From Oenococcus kitaharae (GTDB taxonomy: Bacteria; Bacillota; Bacilli; Lactobacillales; Lactobacillaceae): DNA of 64,000 bases. The notes beneath the pieces were generated by a model that saw nothing but the letters and a program-made list of their open reading frames with translations, was not told the origin of the DNA and made no database searches. The stretch is taken from NCBI RefSeq assembly GCF_025758695.1, contig NZ_JANJQP010000001.1, forward strand, positions 1 to 64,000. The letters are read 5' to 3'. Each line of letters opens with the position of its first letter. Position 1 is the first letter of the stretch. A program made the translations under genes and the position numbers. Shown piece after piece: positions 42,951-52,503 of the stretch.

Positions 42951-43860
42951 CCAAATAGAAAATCGCTGGAATTGTCACAAGGCTGAGAATCGTTGACAGG
43001 CCCATGATTGCGATTGCAGGAGAGGGATTGCCTTTAGCTTGGATCGTAAACAACACTACCAATCCTGCTGTTGGGCAGGCGGCCATTAAAACTGTTGTAT
43101 AGAAAGCTGTGTTTGTCACCGACAAGGCCTGCAAAATTAAAATGGCTGCGATTGGAAATAAGAGATTACGCAACAGAATCACAAACCAAACATAGGGGTT
43201 AGTGATTTCTTTTCTGATTTTAATTGTTGCCAAACTACTTCCGATGATGATCATGGATAAGGGTGTGTTGATCGTGCTGATGGCAGCGATGGTTGCTGAG
43301 GCAATTTTTGGCAGCTGGAAGCGAGTCAGAAAAATAATCAGGCCAAACACGATCGTGATGATGTTTGGATTTAACAAAATCTTTTTGATTTTGTCGGCCG
43401 GGGAAGTCGTTTCTTGGAATAAAGCACTGCCATGTGTCCAGTTGAACAAATTAAAAGCTGCTAAAGAAACGACTGCAAAAAAGACGCCGTTTTGCCCAAA
43501 AAGCGCGCTGGCTAAGGGAACGCCCATAAATCCAGCATTTGAGTAGACACTGCCGTACTTAGCGGCCCTTTTTAAATTCGGGTCCTGCACAGATTTGAAA
43601 AGCAGCTGCGTGACAAGGATTTCCAATAAATAAAAAAGCAGCATTGCGAGGCTGGCTAAGGCCAGCTGTGTTAAGCGATCACTGGAAAAAGGCTGTTGAA
43701 AAGCGTTTAAAATCAAGCAGGGTGAGACGATATTCAATAAAATTTTTGTCAAATCATCAGCTGTTTGTGGATGCATAAAGGCCAGACGATTAATTAAATA
43801 ACCAACCAGCATGAGGCAGAACATTAGCAAAATCTGTCTATTAAGCAAGGCTGTGCTCAT
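42928..43860 (-). CDS. AEC family transporter (auxin efflux carrier/malate permease type)
   Basis: This 310-residue membrane protein has about ten helices (first five and last five around a central loop near 155) and AEC-typical NAGFMGVPLASALFG and AACPTAGLVVLF segments. In lactic acid bacteria AEC carriers include the malate permease MleP and amino acid exporters. No malolactic enzyme gene adjoins it, so the substrate is open. Confidence 0.83.
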   Translation of the reverse strand: MSTALLNRQILLMFCLMLVGYLINRLAFMHPQTADDLTKILLNIVSPCLILNAFQQPFSSDRLTQLALASLAMLLFYLLEILVTQLLFKSVQDPNLKRAAKYGSVYSNAGFMGVPLASALFGQNGVFFAVVSLAAFNLFNWTHGSALFQETTSPADKIKKILLNPNIITIVFGLIIFLTRFQLPKIASATIAAISTINTPLSMIIIGSSLATIKIRKEITNPYVWFVILLRNLLFPIAAILILQALSVTNTAFYTTVLMAACPTAGLVVLFTIQAKGNPSPAIAIMGLSTILSLVTIPAIFYLANWLMAL

Positions 43861-43919
43861 GAAAGGCGGCCTGGATATCTACTAAAAAACATACCTTTCA
43901 TCATAGCTCAAAGAGCCAT

Positions 43920-44360
43920 TTATTTGACTGGGGTGAGGGCACGCTGGATCAGCTCACTGACCTGTGCTTCTGTGACGGCTGTCCATGCTGTTAAAGCAAA
44001 AGAATTCGGCCACAATGTGCCATGATCCAAATGAGCCTGGTCGCTAAAACCGAGCGTGTTGTAACGTGATTTGAATTTAGTGGCGCATTGAAAAAAGAGC
44101 AGGACTTTACCGTCCGGATTGCAGTAAGCCGGCATGCTGTACCAAGTTTTCGCTCGTAATTGTGGGGCAATTTTATGTACTAAACGATGCAGCTTTAAAG
44201 CAATGTTGGCCTCTTGGCCTGTCATTTCGGAGATTTTTTCCAAGACATCAGCTTCACCTTTTTTCGGATCTTTATTGTTGCTTTGCTCGCGCCGCAGTTC
44301 TTCAATCCGGTCGCGCATCGCTTCTTTTTCAAAATCAGAAAAACCTGTTTTTTCAGCCAT
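43920..44360 (-). CDS. DUF1801 family protein
   Basis: This protein of about 146 residues has a C-terminal DUF1801/YdhG-like fold (LVHKIAPQLRAKTWYSMPAYC and VLLFFQCATKFKSRYNTLGF, split around the central sheet). Function unknown; homologues have been likened to iron chaperone frataxin-like folds. ATG 44360 follows GAGGAGAAT. Monocistronic. Confidence 0.7.
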   Translation of the reverse strand: MAEKTGFSDFEKEAMRDRIEELRREQSNNKDPKKGEADVLEKISEMTGQEANIALKLHRLVHKIAPQLRAKTWYSMPAYCNPDGKVLLFFQCATKFKSRYNTLGFSDQAHLDHGTLWPNSFALTAWTAVTEAQVSELIQRALTPVK

Positions 44361-44493
44361 TTGCAATTCTCCTCTACAGCGAATAAACCAATTATATCTT
44401 GCTGATGATTTTTTTTAAATCATGATGGCAAATGGCTTGCTTGAGTGATAATAAAGAAGGAATTAGCAGTTAAACAGCCGCAATAGGAGGAAC

Positions 44494-45297
44494 ATGGCTT
44501 TTTTGGAGTTGAATTATTATTCTCAGGTATTGGGTATGAACCAGCCGATGGCCGTGATTCTGCCTGAACAGTCAGGCTATACGCCGGATTGGACCAACGA
44601 CCAATTACAGGACCTGCCCGTCTTATATCTGCTGCATGGCATGTCAGGCAATCAGCTGGATTGGCAGCGAAAGACTGAGATTGAGCGCTTGTTGCGTCAG
44701 ACTAAATTGGCAGTTATCATGCCAACCACGAGCCTGGCCTGGTATGCAAATACGACTTACGGCTTAAATTATTTTGATGAATTCGCTAAGGAACTGCCAG
44801 TCAAAGTCGCCAGCTTGTTTCCACAAATTTCTAAAAAACGTGAGAAACATTTCGTGGCCGGTGTTTCGATGGGCGGATATGGTGCTTACAAATTAGCTTT
44901 TGCGACTGATTACTTTTCCTATGCGGCCTCATTATCGGGTGCTTTAATTGAGGATACCAATTATCCCGGATTTCTAGAGATGGAAAAACCTAGCTATTGG
45001 CGGGGAATTTTCGGGGATTTGAACCGTTTTTCAGGATCTGAAAATGATATTTTTGCTTTGGCCGAAAAACAAGCTGCCAAAAAAGGACCATTGCCAAAAT
45101 TATTCAACTGGGTCGGTCAAGAAGATTTTCTCTATGAAGCCAACCAAAAAGCCGTCAGCCGTTTGACGAAATTAGGCTACGATATTGATTACCACACGAA
45201 TCATGGCGAACATGACTGGTACTACTGGAGCCGGCGAATTGAAGACGTATTGAACTGGCTGCCGATTGATTACAAAACAGAAAAACGTCTCTCTTAA
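44494..45297 (+). CDS. estA: Esterase, tributyrin-esterase-like alpha/beta hydrolase
   Basis: This 267-residue hydrolase has the nucleophile Ser125 in GVSMGGYGA, an oxyanion motif LYLLHGMSGN and the catalytic His in GEHDWYYW. These and the length match the lactic acid bacterial EstA tributyrin esterase, which cleaves short-chain esters and is related to esterase D. Perfect AGGAGG before the ATG. Cytoplasmic, no signal peptide. Confidence 0.87.
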   Translation: MAFLELNYYSQVLGMNQPMAVILPEQSGYTPDWTNDQLQDLPVLYLLHGMSGNQLDWQRKTEIERLLRQTKLAVIMPTTSLAWYANTTYGLNYFDEFAKELPVKVASLFPQISKKREKHFVAGVSMGGYGAYKLAFATDYFSYAASLSGALIEDTNYPGFLEMEKPSYWRGIFGDLNRFSGSENDIFALAEKQAAKKGPLPKLFNWVGQEDFLYEANQKAVSRLTKLGYDIDYHTNHGEHDWYYWSRRIEDVLNWLPIDYKTEKRLS

Positions 45298-45301
45298 GCT
45301 G

Positions 45302-45898
45302 CTATAACAAGACTTTTTTGACTTTGTTCAAATCCGAGAGGCGTTTTTTCTCTTTTTCATCTTCAGCATTGAAGTTTTTAATTTTAAAATCTTTTAAACC
45401 AATTTTTGCAAAGACACCGCGTTGCAGCATCTTGCCGATTGGATTGCCATAATGCCATTTGTAGATCAAGTTAGGCGTTCCAATGGCTGTCAGTACGCGA
45501 ATTTTCGTCTTCTTCTGGAAAAGCTGCCGCTGTCCATTCACAACTTTAACTTCTCCTTTGGCGAAGACCTTATCAAAAAAGCCCTTTGTCAAAGCTGGCA
45601 TCATTTCCCACCATATTGGAAAAATGAAGACAATTTCATCTGCACGCTGCAAACGCTGAAAGTAGTCGTGACTCTGTTGGTCAACAAAGGCTTGGCTGCG
45701 CCAACGGACCAGGTCTTTTTCGTGCATGACAGGGTCAAAATGATCTTTCTCCAAATCGATTAAATCAACATCATAACCGGCGTCGGTTAAATCATCATAG
45801 GCACGCTGGGCTAGAGCGGCCGAGTAGGCACGGCGATGAACTTGATTATGGCTGACGGAAAAATCATAGGGATGATCTAAGATAATAACAGCTTGCAT
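45302..45898 (-). CDS. NAD(P)H dehydrogenase (quinone), flavodoxin-like fold
   Basis: This 198-residue protein starts with VIILDHPYDFSVSHNQV, with FIFPIWWEMMPALTKGFFDKVF in the middle (core PIWWEMMPALTKG), matching the MdaB/YwrO family of FMN/FAD quinone reductases. The divergent MarR gene and the two ATTCC...GGAAT operators between them suggest induction by quinones or other electrophiles. Confidence 0.85.
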   Translation of the reverse strand: MQAVIILDHPYDFSVSHNQVHRRAYSAALAQRAYDDLTDAGYDVDLIDLEKDHFDPVMHEKDLVRWRSQAFVDQQSHDYFQRLQRADEIVFIFPIWWEMMPALTKGFFDKVFAKGEVKVVNGQRQLFQKKTKIRVLTAIGTPNLIYKWHYGNPIGKMLQRGVFAKIGLKDFKIKNFNAEDEKEKKRLSDLNKVKKVLL

Positions 45899-45920
45899 GT
45901 TGCTGCTCCTTTTCTTTTTA

Positions 45921-45986
45921 TATTCCTTGGAATATAATTATTATTGTTCAGAAACCTATGAAAGTCAATATGTATTCCAAGGAATT
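45921..45986. promoter_or_regulatory. Two palindromic operators between quinone reductase and marR
   Basis: ATATTCC-TT-GGAATAT (45921-45936) and ATTCC-AA-GGAAT (45975-45986). The second covers the marR ribosome binding site, so binding should block both expression directions. Confidence 0.65.
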
Positions 45987-45990
45987 TAAA

Positions 45991-46455
45991 ATGGATGAGA
46001 TCAGTAAAATAGCAAATGAATTACGCCGATACCGCGATCATGATGTCGAGACGAAGATTAAACAATATTTATTACTACAAGGGCCCAGGGATTTATCATC
46101 GATTAGCGGCCAATTATCCTTGACAGATCTGGAGGTTTTAAGCGAGATAAATCCTGAAGGAGATTCGTCATTGTCTCAGCTAGTTTCTACTTTGGCTTTG
46201 TCGCAAGGGGCTGTGTCAAAAGTTATTGCTAAGCTGGGCCGCTTGTCTTTGCTGACGAAGTATCATCACGCGGACAATAAAAAAGAGTCTTATGTGAAAT
46301 TGTCTGCATCTGGCAAGCGCATTCAGCAATATCATGCTGCTTATCATCAAATGATGGATGCACGAACACAACGCCTAGCTGAAAAATATACGCATGATCA
46401 ACTGATACTGATTGCTGATTTTATTGCGCGGGTTAACGATCTCAGGGAAACATAG
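45991..46455 (+). CDS. MarR family regulator
   Basis: This protein of about 154 residues has a winged-helix core (STLALSQGAVSKVIAKLGRL, then HHADNKKESYVKLSASG wing). ATG 45991 follows AAGGA (45980-45984), and an earlier in-frame ATG would place the operator inside the gene. It is divergent from the quinone reductase gene; probably an autoregulating repressor responsive to electrophiles or oxidants. Confidence 0.83.
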   Translation: MDEISKIANELRRYRDHDVETKIKQYLLLQGPRDLSSISGQLSLTDLEVLSEINPEGDSSLSQLVSTLALSQGAVSKVIAKLGRLSLLTKYHHADNKKESYVKLSASGKRIQQYHAAYHQMMDARTQRLAEKYTHDQLILIADFIARVNDLRET

Positions 46456-46457
46456 CC

Positions 46458-47642
46458 TCAAGCCTCACGGCGATTAGCACGAACAATCACGAAATTCAGC
46501 AGCATGACGGCGGCTGCGGCAAAGAAAATACTGCTGTAACCGAATTGGTTGGCGAAGAATGATCCCAGCATCGGCCCAACAATATCACCGCTGGCTTCAA
46601 ATGATTGGCTGTAGCTGAATACACGGCCATAAATCTCTTTAGGAACCTGTGCCATTGCCGTCTGCACTGAAGGCAGCAGAGCAGCATCGGAAATGCCGAC
46701 CAGAAAACGCAAAAAAGCCAGCAGCCAGACACTGCGAGCAAACCCCATCGGAATAAAACAAATCATGGCAAAAATAAGTCCGAATACTAAAACTTTGTAA
46801 GGGCCGACGTGGTCAATCAAACGGCCAAAACGCTCGGCAACAATCAAAGTTGCAATACCGGGGGCGGCTGCCACAATTCCACTCATCAAAGAGACACCGC
46901 TGCTGCTGGTCATCATGTGGCCGACGATCAAGCTGATGATTGGTGTGATCGTCGTAACTGCTACTTGAATGAACATAGTTGTGATCATCATGGCAAGAAT
47001 ATATTTTGGGTGCGGAATTGATTTGATCGTTTGTAGAATGCCTAGTTGCTTGCTGCTCGTGTTGGCATGAAAATTTTCTTTGACAAAGATCAGGGTCAAA
47101 ATTGTGATCGCAAACATGCAAAAACCAATGATATAAAAAGATAAACGGTAGCCCCAGAACTCAGCGATCACGCCGCCAATCAATGGGCCCACTAAAGTGC
47201 CAGAAACACTGCCCGTCGCTAACAACCCTAAGGCGTGTCCACGATGATCTTCAGAAGTTATACCAGCAAGCAGGGCCGTTGCGTTATTGATATAGCCTGA
47301 AAAGGCACCTTGAATCGCACGAAGGACAATGACTTGCCAAATGCTGCCGGCAAAACCAATCGTTGTAATTGTTAAGGCCATGACACCGGAAGCCCGGATG
47401 CACATGAGCTTACGTCCTTTTTTGTCGGACAAACGACCCCAAAAAGGCGAAACAATTGCCTTGGCTAGAAATGTGATGGAAAATGCGATGCCGCTTAACA
47501 ATGTCAAAGTTTTCGTATTCACGGGATCGAGTTGGCGGAAGAAGAGCGGCAAAAAGGGCATTGTCATTGAATTTCCCAAGTTCGTGATAAAACAGCCGAT
47601 CCAAAGTACGATTAAATTTATCCTAAAGGTTCGTTTGGCCAA
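46458..47642 (-). CDS. MFS multidrug-type transporter
   Basis: This 394-residue MFS protein has twelve helices, with motif A GRLSDKKGRKLM between helices 2 and 3 and GALxGPLIGGVIAEFWGYR in the fifth-helix region (seen as GTLVGPLIGGVIAEFWG), typical of drug:proton antiporters. It starts with TTG after GAAAGGA. Substrate unknown. Its stop lies 2 bp from that of the convergent marR gene. Confidence 0.83.
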   Translation of the reverse strand: MAKRTFRINLIVLWIGCFITNLGNSMTMPFLPLFFRQLDPVNTKTLTLLSGIAFSITFLAKAIVSPFWGRLSDKKGRKLMCIRASGVMALTITTIGFAGSIWQVIVLRAIQGAFSGYINNATALLAGITSEDHRGHALGLLATGSVSGTLVGPLIGGVIAEFWGYRLSFYIIGFCMFAITILTLIFVKENFHANTSSKQLGILQTIKSIPHPKYILAMMITTMFIQVAVTTITPIISLIVGHMMTSSSGVSLMSGIVAAAPGIATLIVAERFGRLIDHVGPYKVLVFGLIFAMICFIPMGFARSVWLLAFLRFLVGISDAALLPSVQTAMAQVPKEIYGRVFSYSQSFEASGDIVGPMLGSFFANQFGYSSIFFAAAAVMLLNFVIVRANRREA

Positions 47643-47776
47643 AAAAATCCTTTCAATTATGTCAAAAAACTATCAGTAATTTTCAAACGTCTTATTTTCG
47701 TTTGATAAGGTGAAAAATTAGTTATATATTGCATGATAGTTCTTTTGACGTTTCTTGAAAAGATTTTCAGCAGGAA

Positions 47777-48622
47777 TTAGGGAAGGCTATGAACAAACTC
47801 AGCGGCTAATTCTTTGTAACCTCGTTCCTGATTAACTTTGGCCAATAATGCTTGGTCGTGAGTCGAGGCGTAACCTGTCGTCAATAATTTCTGATATAAG
47901 TCTACGTAAGGATAGCCATTGGCGCTCGCAAAAGCCAGTTCTTTTTCAATATCGAAGGGGATTCGACGAAAGTCAAAATCGATGATTCCTTTTTCGGAGA
48001 TTGTCAGCAGTAGATAACTGGCATCACGATTTCTTAGAAAATGTGGCCGCGTGAACCAAGTCTGCCCCACAGAACCAGGATTCAGCACAAGTTGGCCGCT
48101 GCTCGTATAACGCCATAGAGGCATATGGATGTGTGCAAAAAGCGCGGCATCCACTGTTGGGTCTGTTACGATCTGATCAAAATTTTTCTGATCGGCGGTT
48201 GCCAGCAGTTCGTGACCGAAATTTTTGTTGGGCAAGTTATGCGAGAGCGAAAAAACACGATCCAAAATGTGTTTGCGAGCCGTCATAGGCAAAGTCCTTA
48301 GCTGGTCGTTGCGTCCCTTGGAAAAACGCTGGTAATCATAGCGTGCCAGCATCAAAAAATAAACGTCGCCCGGATCTGATAAATCTATTTGCGACTTATC
48401 CATCACTTCGTTGTAGCTTGCTTCCCAATTGCCCATTAAGTATTGAGTGGTATTAACACTTTCTAATAATTGAAAACATTCTTCGGACCCGGCTCCGCCA
48501 AATGCGATATCGCCTAAGGACCAAAATTCATCTGCACCAGCCTCTTTGGCATCATCAAGAACCGCCTTCAAAGCACTGGCGTTCCCGTGGCTGTCCGATA
48601 ATACCGCGATTTTATATTTCAT
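47777..48622 (-). CDS. Metallophosphoesterase
   Basis: This 281-residue calcineurin-like phosphoesterase has VLSDSHGN (7-14), SLGDIAFGG (35-43), GNWEASY, and the C-terminal HIHMPLWR and NPGSVGQ motifs of the YfcE/MJ0936-like family. Cyclic or other phosphodiester substrate unknown. GGAGGACTT precedes the start. Confidence 0.85.
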   Translation of the reverse strand: MKYKIAVLSDSHGNASALKAVLDDAKEAGADEFWSLGDIAFGGAGSEECFQLLESVNTTQYLMGNWEASYNEVMDKSQIDLSDPGDVYFLMLARYDYQRFSKGRNDQLRTLPMTARKHILDRVFSLSHNLPNKNFGHELLATADQKNFDQIVTDPTVDAALFAHIHMPLWRYTSSGQLVLNPGSVGQTWFTRPHFLRNRDASYLLLTISEKGIIDFDFRRIPFDIEKELAFASANGYPYVDLYQKLLTTGYASTHDQALLAKVNQERGYKELAAEFVHSLP

Positions 48623-48706
48623 ATGTAAGTCCTCCGATTAGTTCGATTATAAAATAGTTTTCTCAACTCTTCTGCGCTATGCTGAATATATTTTAAGGGA
48701 GTGGTC

Positions 48707-49675
48707 ATGACAACTATTGGTTATTTTTCGTCATCAACAGCAATTACGGCTTTATCGCCAATCAGATTTCAGCGGGCAAAAACATATCTTGAAAATAAAG
48801 GGATCACACTTATTGCTGGGTCTTTAACTGGAAAATCAGATTTCTACCGGTCGGGATCGATTCAGGCGCGGGCAGCGGAACTTAACCAATTGATCCATCG
48901 GGATGATGTTGATATCATCATGTCAACGATCGGCGGCAGCAACACGAACTCAATTTTGTCTGATATTGATTTTGATTATCTGCGCAGCCATCCAAAAACT
49001 TTTGTTGGATATTCTGATGCAACGGCACTCTTATTGGCAGTTGCCAGTCAAGCATCTAATTGTCGCGTACTTTATGGTCCTGCTTTAGTAGCGTCTTTTG
49101 GTGAATGGCCGCCTTATGTCGATGAGACTTGGGAGGCTTTTGCCAAAATTGCCTTCGCTAAAAGAGGCGAAAGTGTGAGCTTGCCGGCACCAGCTTTTTG
49201 GAGTGACGAGGCTTTGAATTGGAATGAATTTCAAAAGCCCAAACAAAGAAGGTCAAATCATTGGTCTTATATTGGATCACCAGTTTTAAAGGGCCGTCTG
49301 ATCGGCGGTAATTTGAATACGATATACGGGATTTTGTCCTCAAAGTTTTTTCCCAAGATTCAATCGGGAGATATTCTTTTTATCGAAGATGCGGAAAAAG
49401 ACGCGGCCACAGTCGAAAAGAATTTTGCAATGTTGAAAAATGCCGGTATTTTCGACTTAGTTGGCGGCATTGTTCTTGGCAAACATGCTGCTTTTGACGA
49501 CTGTGGATCCGGCCGGCGGCCAATTGATATCTTATTAGAAGTACTCGCTGATAAAAAAATACCGATTATCTATGATTACGATTCCTGCCACGCAGTGCCG
49601 ATGCTGACAACGCCGCTAATGGCAGAAACCAGCATTGATGCCCTTACAGGAAAGGTAACTTTCACTGATTTTTAG
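48707..49675 (+). CDS. S66 family peptidase (LD-carboxypeptidase/MccF-like)
   Basis: This serine peptidase of about 322 residues has the family-typical GGSNTNSIL and GYSDATALL (nucleophile Ser region), IEDAEKD with the acidic residue, and DSCHAVPMLTTPL where LD-carboxypeptidases usually show FGH. It may cleave L,D-peptide bonds of wall peptides or, like MccF, give immunity to aminoacyl-nucleotide antibiotics. GGGAG precedes ATG 48707. It overlaps the 3' end of the convergent bPH2 gene. Confidence 0.8.
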   Translation: MTTIGYFSSSTAITALSPIRFQRAKTYLENKGITLIAGSLTGKSDFYRSGSIQARAAELNQLIHRDDVDIIMSTIGGSNTNSILSDIDFDYLRSHPKTFVGYSDATALLLAVASQASNCRVLYGPALVASFGEWPPYVDETWEAFAKIAFAKRGESVSLPAPAFWSDEALNWNEFQKPKQRRSNHWSYIGSPVLKGRLIGGNLNTIYGILSSKFFPKIQSGDILFIEDAEKDAATVEKNFAMLKNAGIFDLVGGIVLGKHAAFDDCGSGRRPIDILLEVLADKKIPIIYDYDSCHAVPMLTTPLMAETSIDALTGKVTFTDF

Positions 49676-51119
49676 AATCGGGTTTTTGTAAATACCAATG
49701 GTAAACAGCCAGTGCCTTTGCATCTGATAAATAGCGAATTTGAACTTCTTGATTGCCGTCGCCTTGGCGAACATTCACACATAAGTGCGTTAAATGCCGG
49801 CCAGTCATCCAAATGGTTTGCCTGCAGACCAGTGACTGAATATTTTTTCTCTGTAGAATCGTAGTTTTCTTGGTCCAACAATATCCGCTCTGCAACAGCA
49901 GACTTTGATTATCTGAAAGCAGGGCTAGAGCTGTGTTTCGGCCCTTATAGATGCCCAGTGATATCGAAATTGGCAGCAGTAATAAGGAAACAGAGCCCCA
50001 TTGATGCCAAAAATAGATTGAAAGCGCCACCGGAATAAGTGATAAGCAGACAGCATTGCGGACAAAATACCAGTCGCAGACCTTCGGCAGATGATCTAAC
50101 TCAGGAAAACTAGCTGGAATCCAATTAAAAAAATGATGCAGATGATTTGGTACATCTTTTGCAGAAATCACGGGTGTAATAATGAAATTGTCATCATCGT
50201 GGTCTTTACTGCCCGCTTCAGATGCGACAACTGCTTTAATTGTCGCCAAATGAAACCATTGACGCAGGATATTTTGTTCAATGATAACTGCCTGGAGTTT
50301 CTTGAGTGAAGATCCGAGCGTCTGGCGTTGAAACAAACCACGAACGGTTGTCAGCTTGTTATTTTTCTTGATCAGGACGAAATGATAATAACGCTGGAGG
50401 ATCAATAGATAGGATGAAACGGCGCCAAGCAGCAAAAGACCTGTCACAACGATCAGCCAGTCGTTAAGACGCAAGTGATTCAGGATAGTTTCAAAGGGTT
50501 TTAAAAAGCGTTTTGGCAGAAATTGATCCAGCTGCGAATATAAGGTCATCAATACACCCAGCACCGGAAAGATCGTAAAGGAAGTCAGCGCATATTTTGA
50601 TAAATCTTGCGTGCTGGTCGCATAATTATCAGGTATTTGGTTTGCCTGATCGGATTGATTAGCAATAGGAAGATCCGAATCAGTTTTTTCTTTATTTTGG
50701 TAAAGCTGATCAATTAAATTGGAAATTTTAATTGAAACAGCCGGTAATTCCGTCTGAGATTTTTTATCCTCGTGGCCAGCGGTCTGTATCAATAATGATT
50801 CAATACCGAACGGCTGCAGGAAAAACCATTGTTTATGCTGAGTTGTCTGGATCCGGCTGAAGGGAATATGATCGTGGCGGCGTATAAAAAGACCCGAATT
50901 GATCGTAAGGCCGTTTTCATCAAAAGCAAAAGTAAAACAAATATAGCGAACGATTCCCCATCCGATAATCAATAGAACGATGCCTAAATAGATCCATGGA
51001 TTGACATGATTCTTGGCGATCACATCCCACAAAAGCAGGCCGAGCACAATATACAGCTGTTTAATCACTCGGCCGATGAAAATCACAATCGAAAGGGGAT
51101 GAAGATGCTCAGATTTCAT
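49662..51119 (-). CDS. Membrane protein with bPH2 domains (YdbT-like)
   Basis: This 485-residue protein has about six hydrophobic segments and three bacterial PH (bPH2) regions of the type starting GLFIRRHDHIPFSRIQTTQ, GLFQRQTLGSSLKKLQAV and GYCWTKKTTILQRKNIQSL. It matches the YdbT family and follows a YdbS-like gene, the usual pair. In other Firmicutes the pair has been linked to protection against certain peptide antibiotics; the role here is inference. Overlaps the preceding gene by 11 bp. Confidence 0.78.
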   Translation of the reverse strand: MKSEHLHPLSIVIFIGRVIKQLYIVLGLLLWDVIAKNHVNPWIYLGIVLLIIGWGIVRYICFTFAFDENGLTINSGLFIRRHDHIPFSRIQTTQHKQWFFLQPFGIESLLIQTAGHEDKKSQTELPAVSIKISNLIDQLYQNKEKTDSDLPIANQSDQANQIPDNYATSTQDLSKYALTSFTIFPVLGVLMTLYSQLDQFLPKRFLKPFETILNHLRLNDWLIVVTGLLLLGAVSSYLLILQRYYHFVLIKKNNKLTTVRGLFQRQTLGSSLKKLQAVIIEQNILRQWFHLATIKAVVASEAGSKDHDDDNFIITPVISAKDVPNHLHHFFNWIPASFPELDHLPKVCDWYFVRNAVCLSLIPVALSIYFWHQWGSVSLLLLPISISLGIYKGRNTALALLSDNQSLLLQSGYCWTKKTTILQRKNIQSLVCRQTIWMTGRHLTHLCVNVRQGDGNQEVQIRYLSDAKALAVYHWYLQKPDSKNQ

Positions 51120-51582
51120 GATCTAAAGCCCCTAATGCAAGTGCCATGATCTGATCACGAAGTTTTTCAGCCTTAGCGTTGTCTAAACCGTCAATTGTAT
51201 GCGTGCTCGAAGCGGTTGCGACGGCCACTTTCTGCATTTTCTGCCATTGCAATAGCGGGCCGGCAGAAAGTGTCACATTTTGAACACGTGAGATGGGGAT
51301 GGCAATGCGTTTGCGAAAAATAAAGCCGGATTGCATTTCCACGGCATCTTCAGTAATACGGTATTGCCAAAAACGATAACGATAGGGAATAGAAACCAGT
51401 TCACTAATCGTGCCTAGTGCAATTGCAGTAGTAATGATGTACACAAACCAGATTGGCCAATGCCAGGCGTGCCCTGCTAGGTAGATGGCAGCAAGAATAA
51501 TAAGAGAAAGGATTAAATTAGCACAGGCGTGCACGAACCAGGTGATTTGGATTTTTTTTGGAAGCTGTTGCGTCGCGTTCAT
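51109..51582 (-). CDS. PH domain membrane protein (YdbS-like)
   Basis: This 157-residue protein has two helices (about 15-35 and 42-60) and one bPH2 domain (about 70-150: GFIFRKRIAIPISRVQNVTL, core RIAIPISRVQNV). It is the small partner of the adjacent YdbT-like protein. Upstream lies the cre-matching sequence at 51645-51658. Confidence 0.78.
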   Translation of the reverse strand: MNATQQLPKKIQITWFVHACANLILSLIILAAIYLAGHAWHWPIWFVYIITTAIALGTISELVSIPYRYRFWQYRITEDAVEMQSGFIFRKRIAIPISRVQNVTLSAGPLLQWQKMQKVAVATASSTHTIDGLDNAKAEKLRDQIMALALGALDHEI

Positions 51583-51644
51583 TTTGATACCTCTTAGCGT
51601 TTATTTGTAACAATATTAGCATACAAACGATTATCATTTGTGTA

Positions 51645-51658
51645 TGTAAACGATCACA
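51645..51658. promoter_or_regulatory. cre box match
   Basis: TGTAAACGATCACA fits TGWAANCGNTNWCA at all positions, 63 bp upstream of the YdbS-like gene and 196 bp upstream of the LysM gene. Which of the two it controls is unclear. Confidence 0.5.
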
Positions 51659-51853
51659 AATTGAATTGTGCGTTTTTGAAATGCAGGATATTTTACAAAA
51701 AAGTTTCTGCTTAGATTGCAATTGCGTTAAATATCGATGACTATGTTGCGACAAAGTCTCACTAATTACTGTGGCTTTAGTGATGTAAAAAAAGAGTAAT
51801 TAATTTAATCCCAGTACAAAACTCATGCAAACTGTCTCAGTTACATTGAATAT

Positions 51854-52462
51854 ATGCCAAATCTTAAAGCAAAACTCACAACAATTATTCTTACATCAGC
51901 AGCCGCGCTTTCATTTTCAGTGATTAGTGCCAACGCTGACACGATCTACACAATTAAATCCGGCGATACTTTATCTAAAATTGCCAAGGAATTTAATACG
52001 AGCGTTTCGACAATCGCACAAACAAATAAGATTGCAAATATCAACTTAATCTATACTGGCAGCCGCCTTTCAATCGGCGCTGCCGGAGCAGCAGCGCCTG
52101 CAGCCAATCAGGCACCTGCCGCTCCTGCGGCTAAAACGGCAGCTCCTGCTCCCCGTTATCAGGCCCCGGTTCAACAAACTTATGTACCGGCAGCACCGGT
52201 TCGGAGTTATCAGCCTGCAGTGACTGGTTCAAATGCATTGCGCCGTCGTCAGGTAGAATCGGGTAACAATTACAATACCTTTACTGGCAATGGTTACCTG
52301 GGTGCCTATCAATTCGCCCGTGGTACATGGGCAGCCGGTGTTGCTGCGGTTGGCGGGTCTGTTTCTGATTTCAGTCCAGCTCATCAAGATGCAGTTGCTA
52401 ATTGGTATGCTAGCAACCGTTACGGCGGCTGGCAGAATGTTCCAACCACTGGCGGCTGGTAA
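51854..52462 (+). CDS. Secreted LysM protein with Rpf/transglycosylase-like C-terminus
   Basis: This 202-residue protein has a signal peptide (about 1-29, ending SANADT), a LysM domain (about 30-76: YTIKSGDTLSKIAKEF), and an Ala/Pro-rich linker (76-125). A C-terminal domain of about 75 residues (QVESGNNYNTFTGNGYLGAY core ESGNNYN with the likely catalytic Glu) ends DAVANWYASNRYGGW. It should bind and cleave or remodel peptidoglycan outside the cell. TACATT (51842-51847) lies 6 bp before the ATG and no ribosome binding site is seen, so it is probably leaderless. Confidence 0.85.
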   Translation: MPNLKAKLTTIILTSAAALSFSVISANADTIYTIKSGDTLSKIAKEFNTSVSTIAQTNKIANINLIYTGSRLSIGAAGAAAPAANQAPAAPAAKTAAPAPRYQAPVQQTYVPAAPVRSYQPAVTGSNALRRRQVESGNNYNTFTGNGYLGAYQFARGTWAAGVAAVGGSVSDFSPAHQDAVANWYASNRYGGWQNVPTTGGW

Positions 52463-52476
52463 TCATAAGTTGCCTA

Positions 52477-52503
52477 AACGCAGTCAAACGGCTGCGTTTT
52501 TAT
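52477..52503. terminator. Terminator between convergent genes
   Basis: AAACGCAG...CTGCGTTTTT stem with T-run. Confidence 0.85.
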
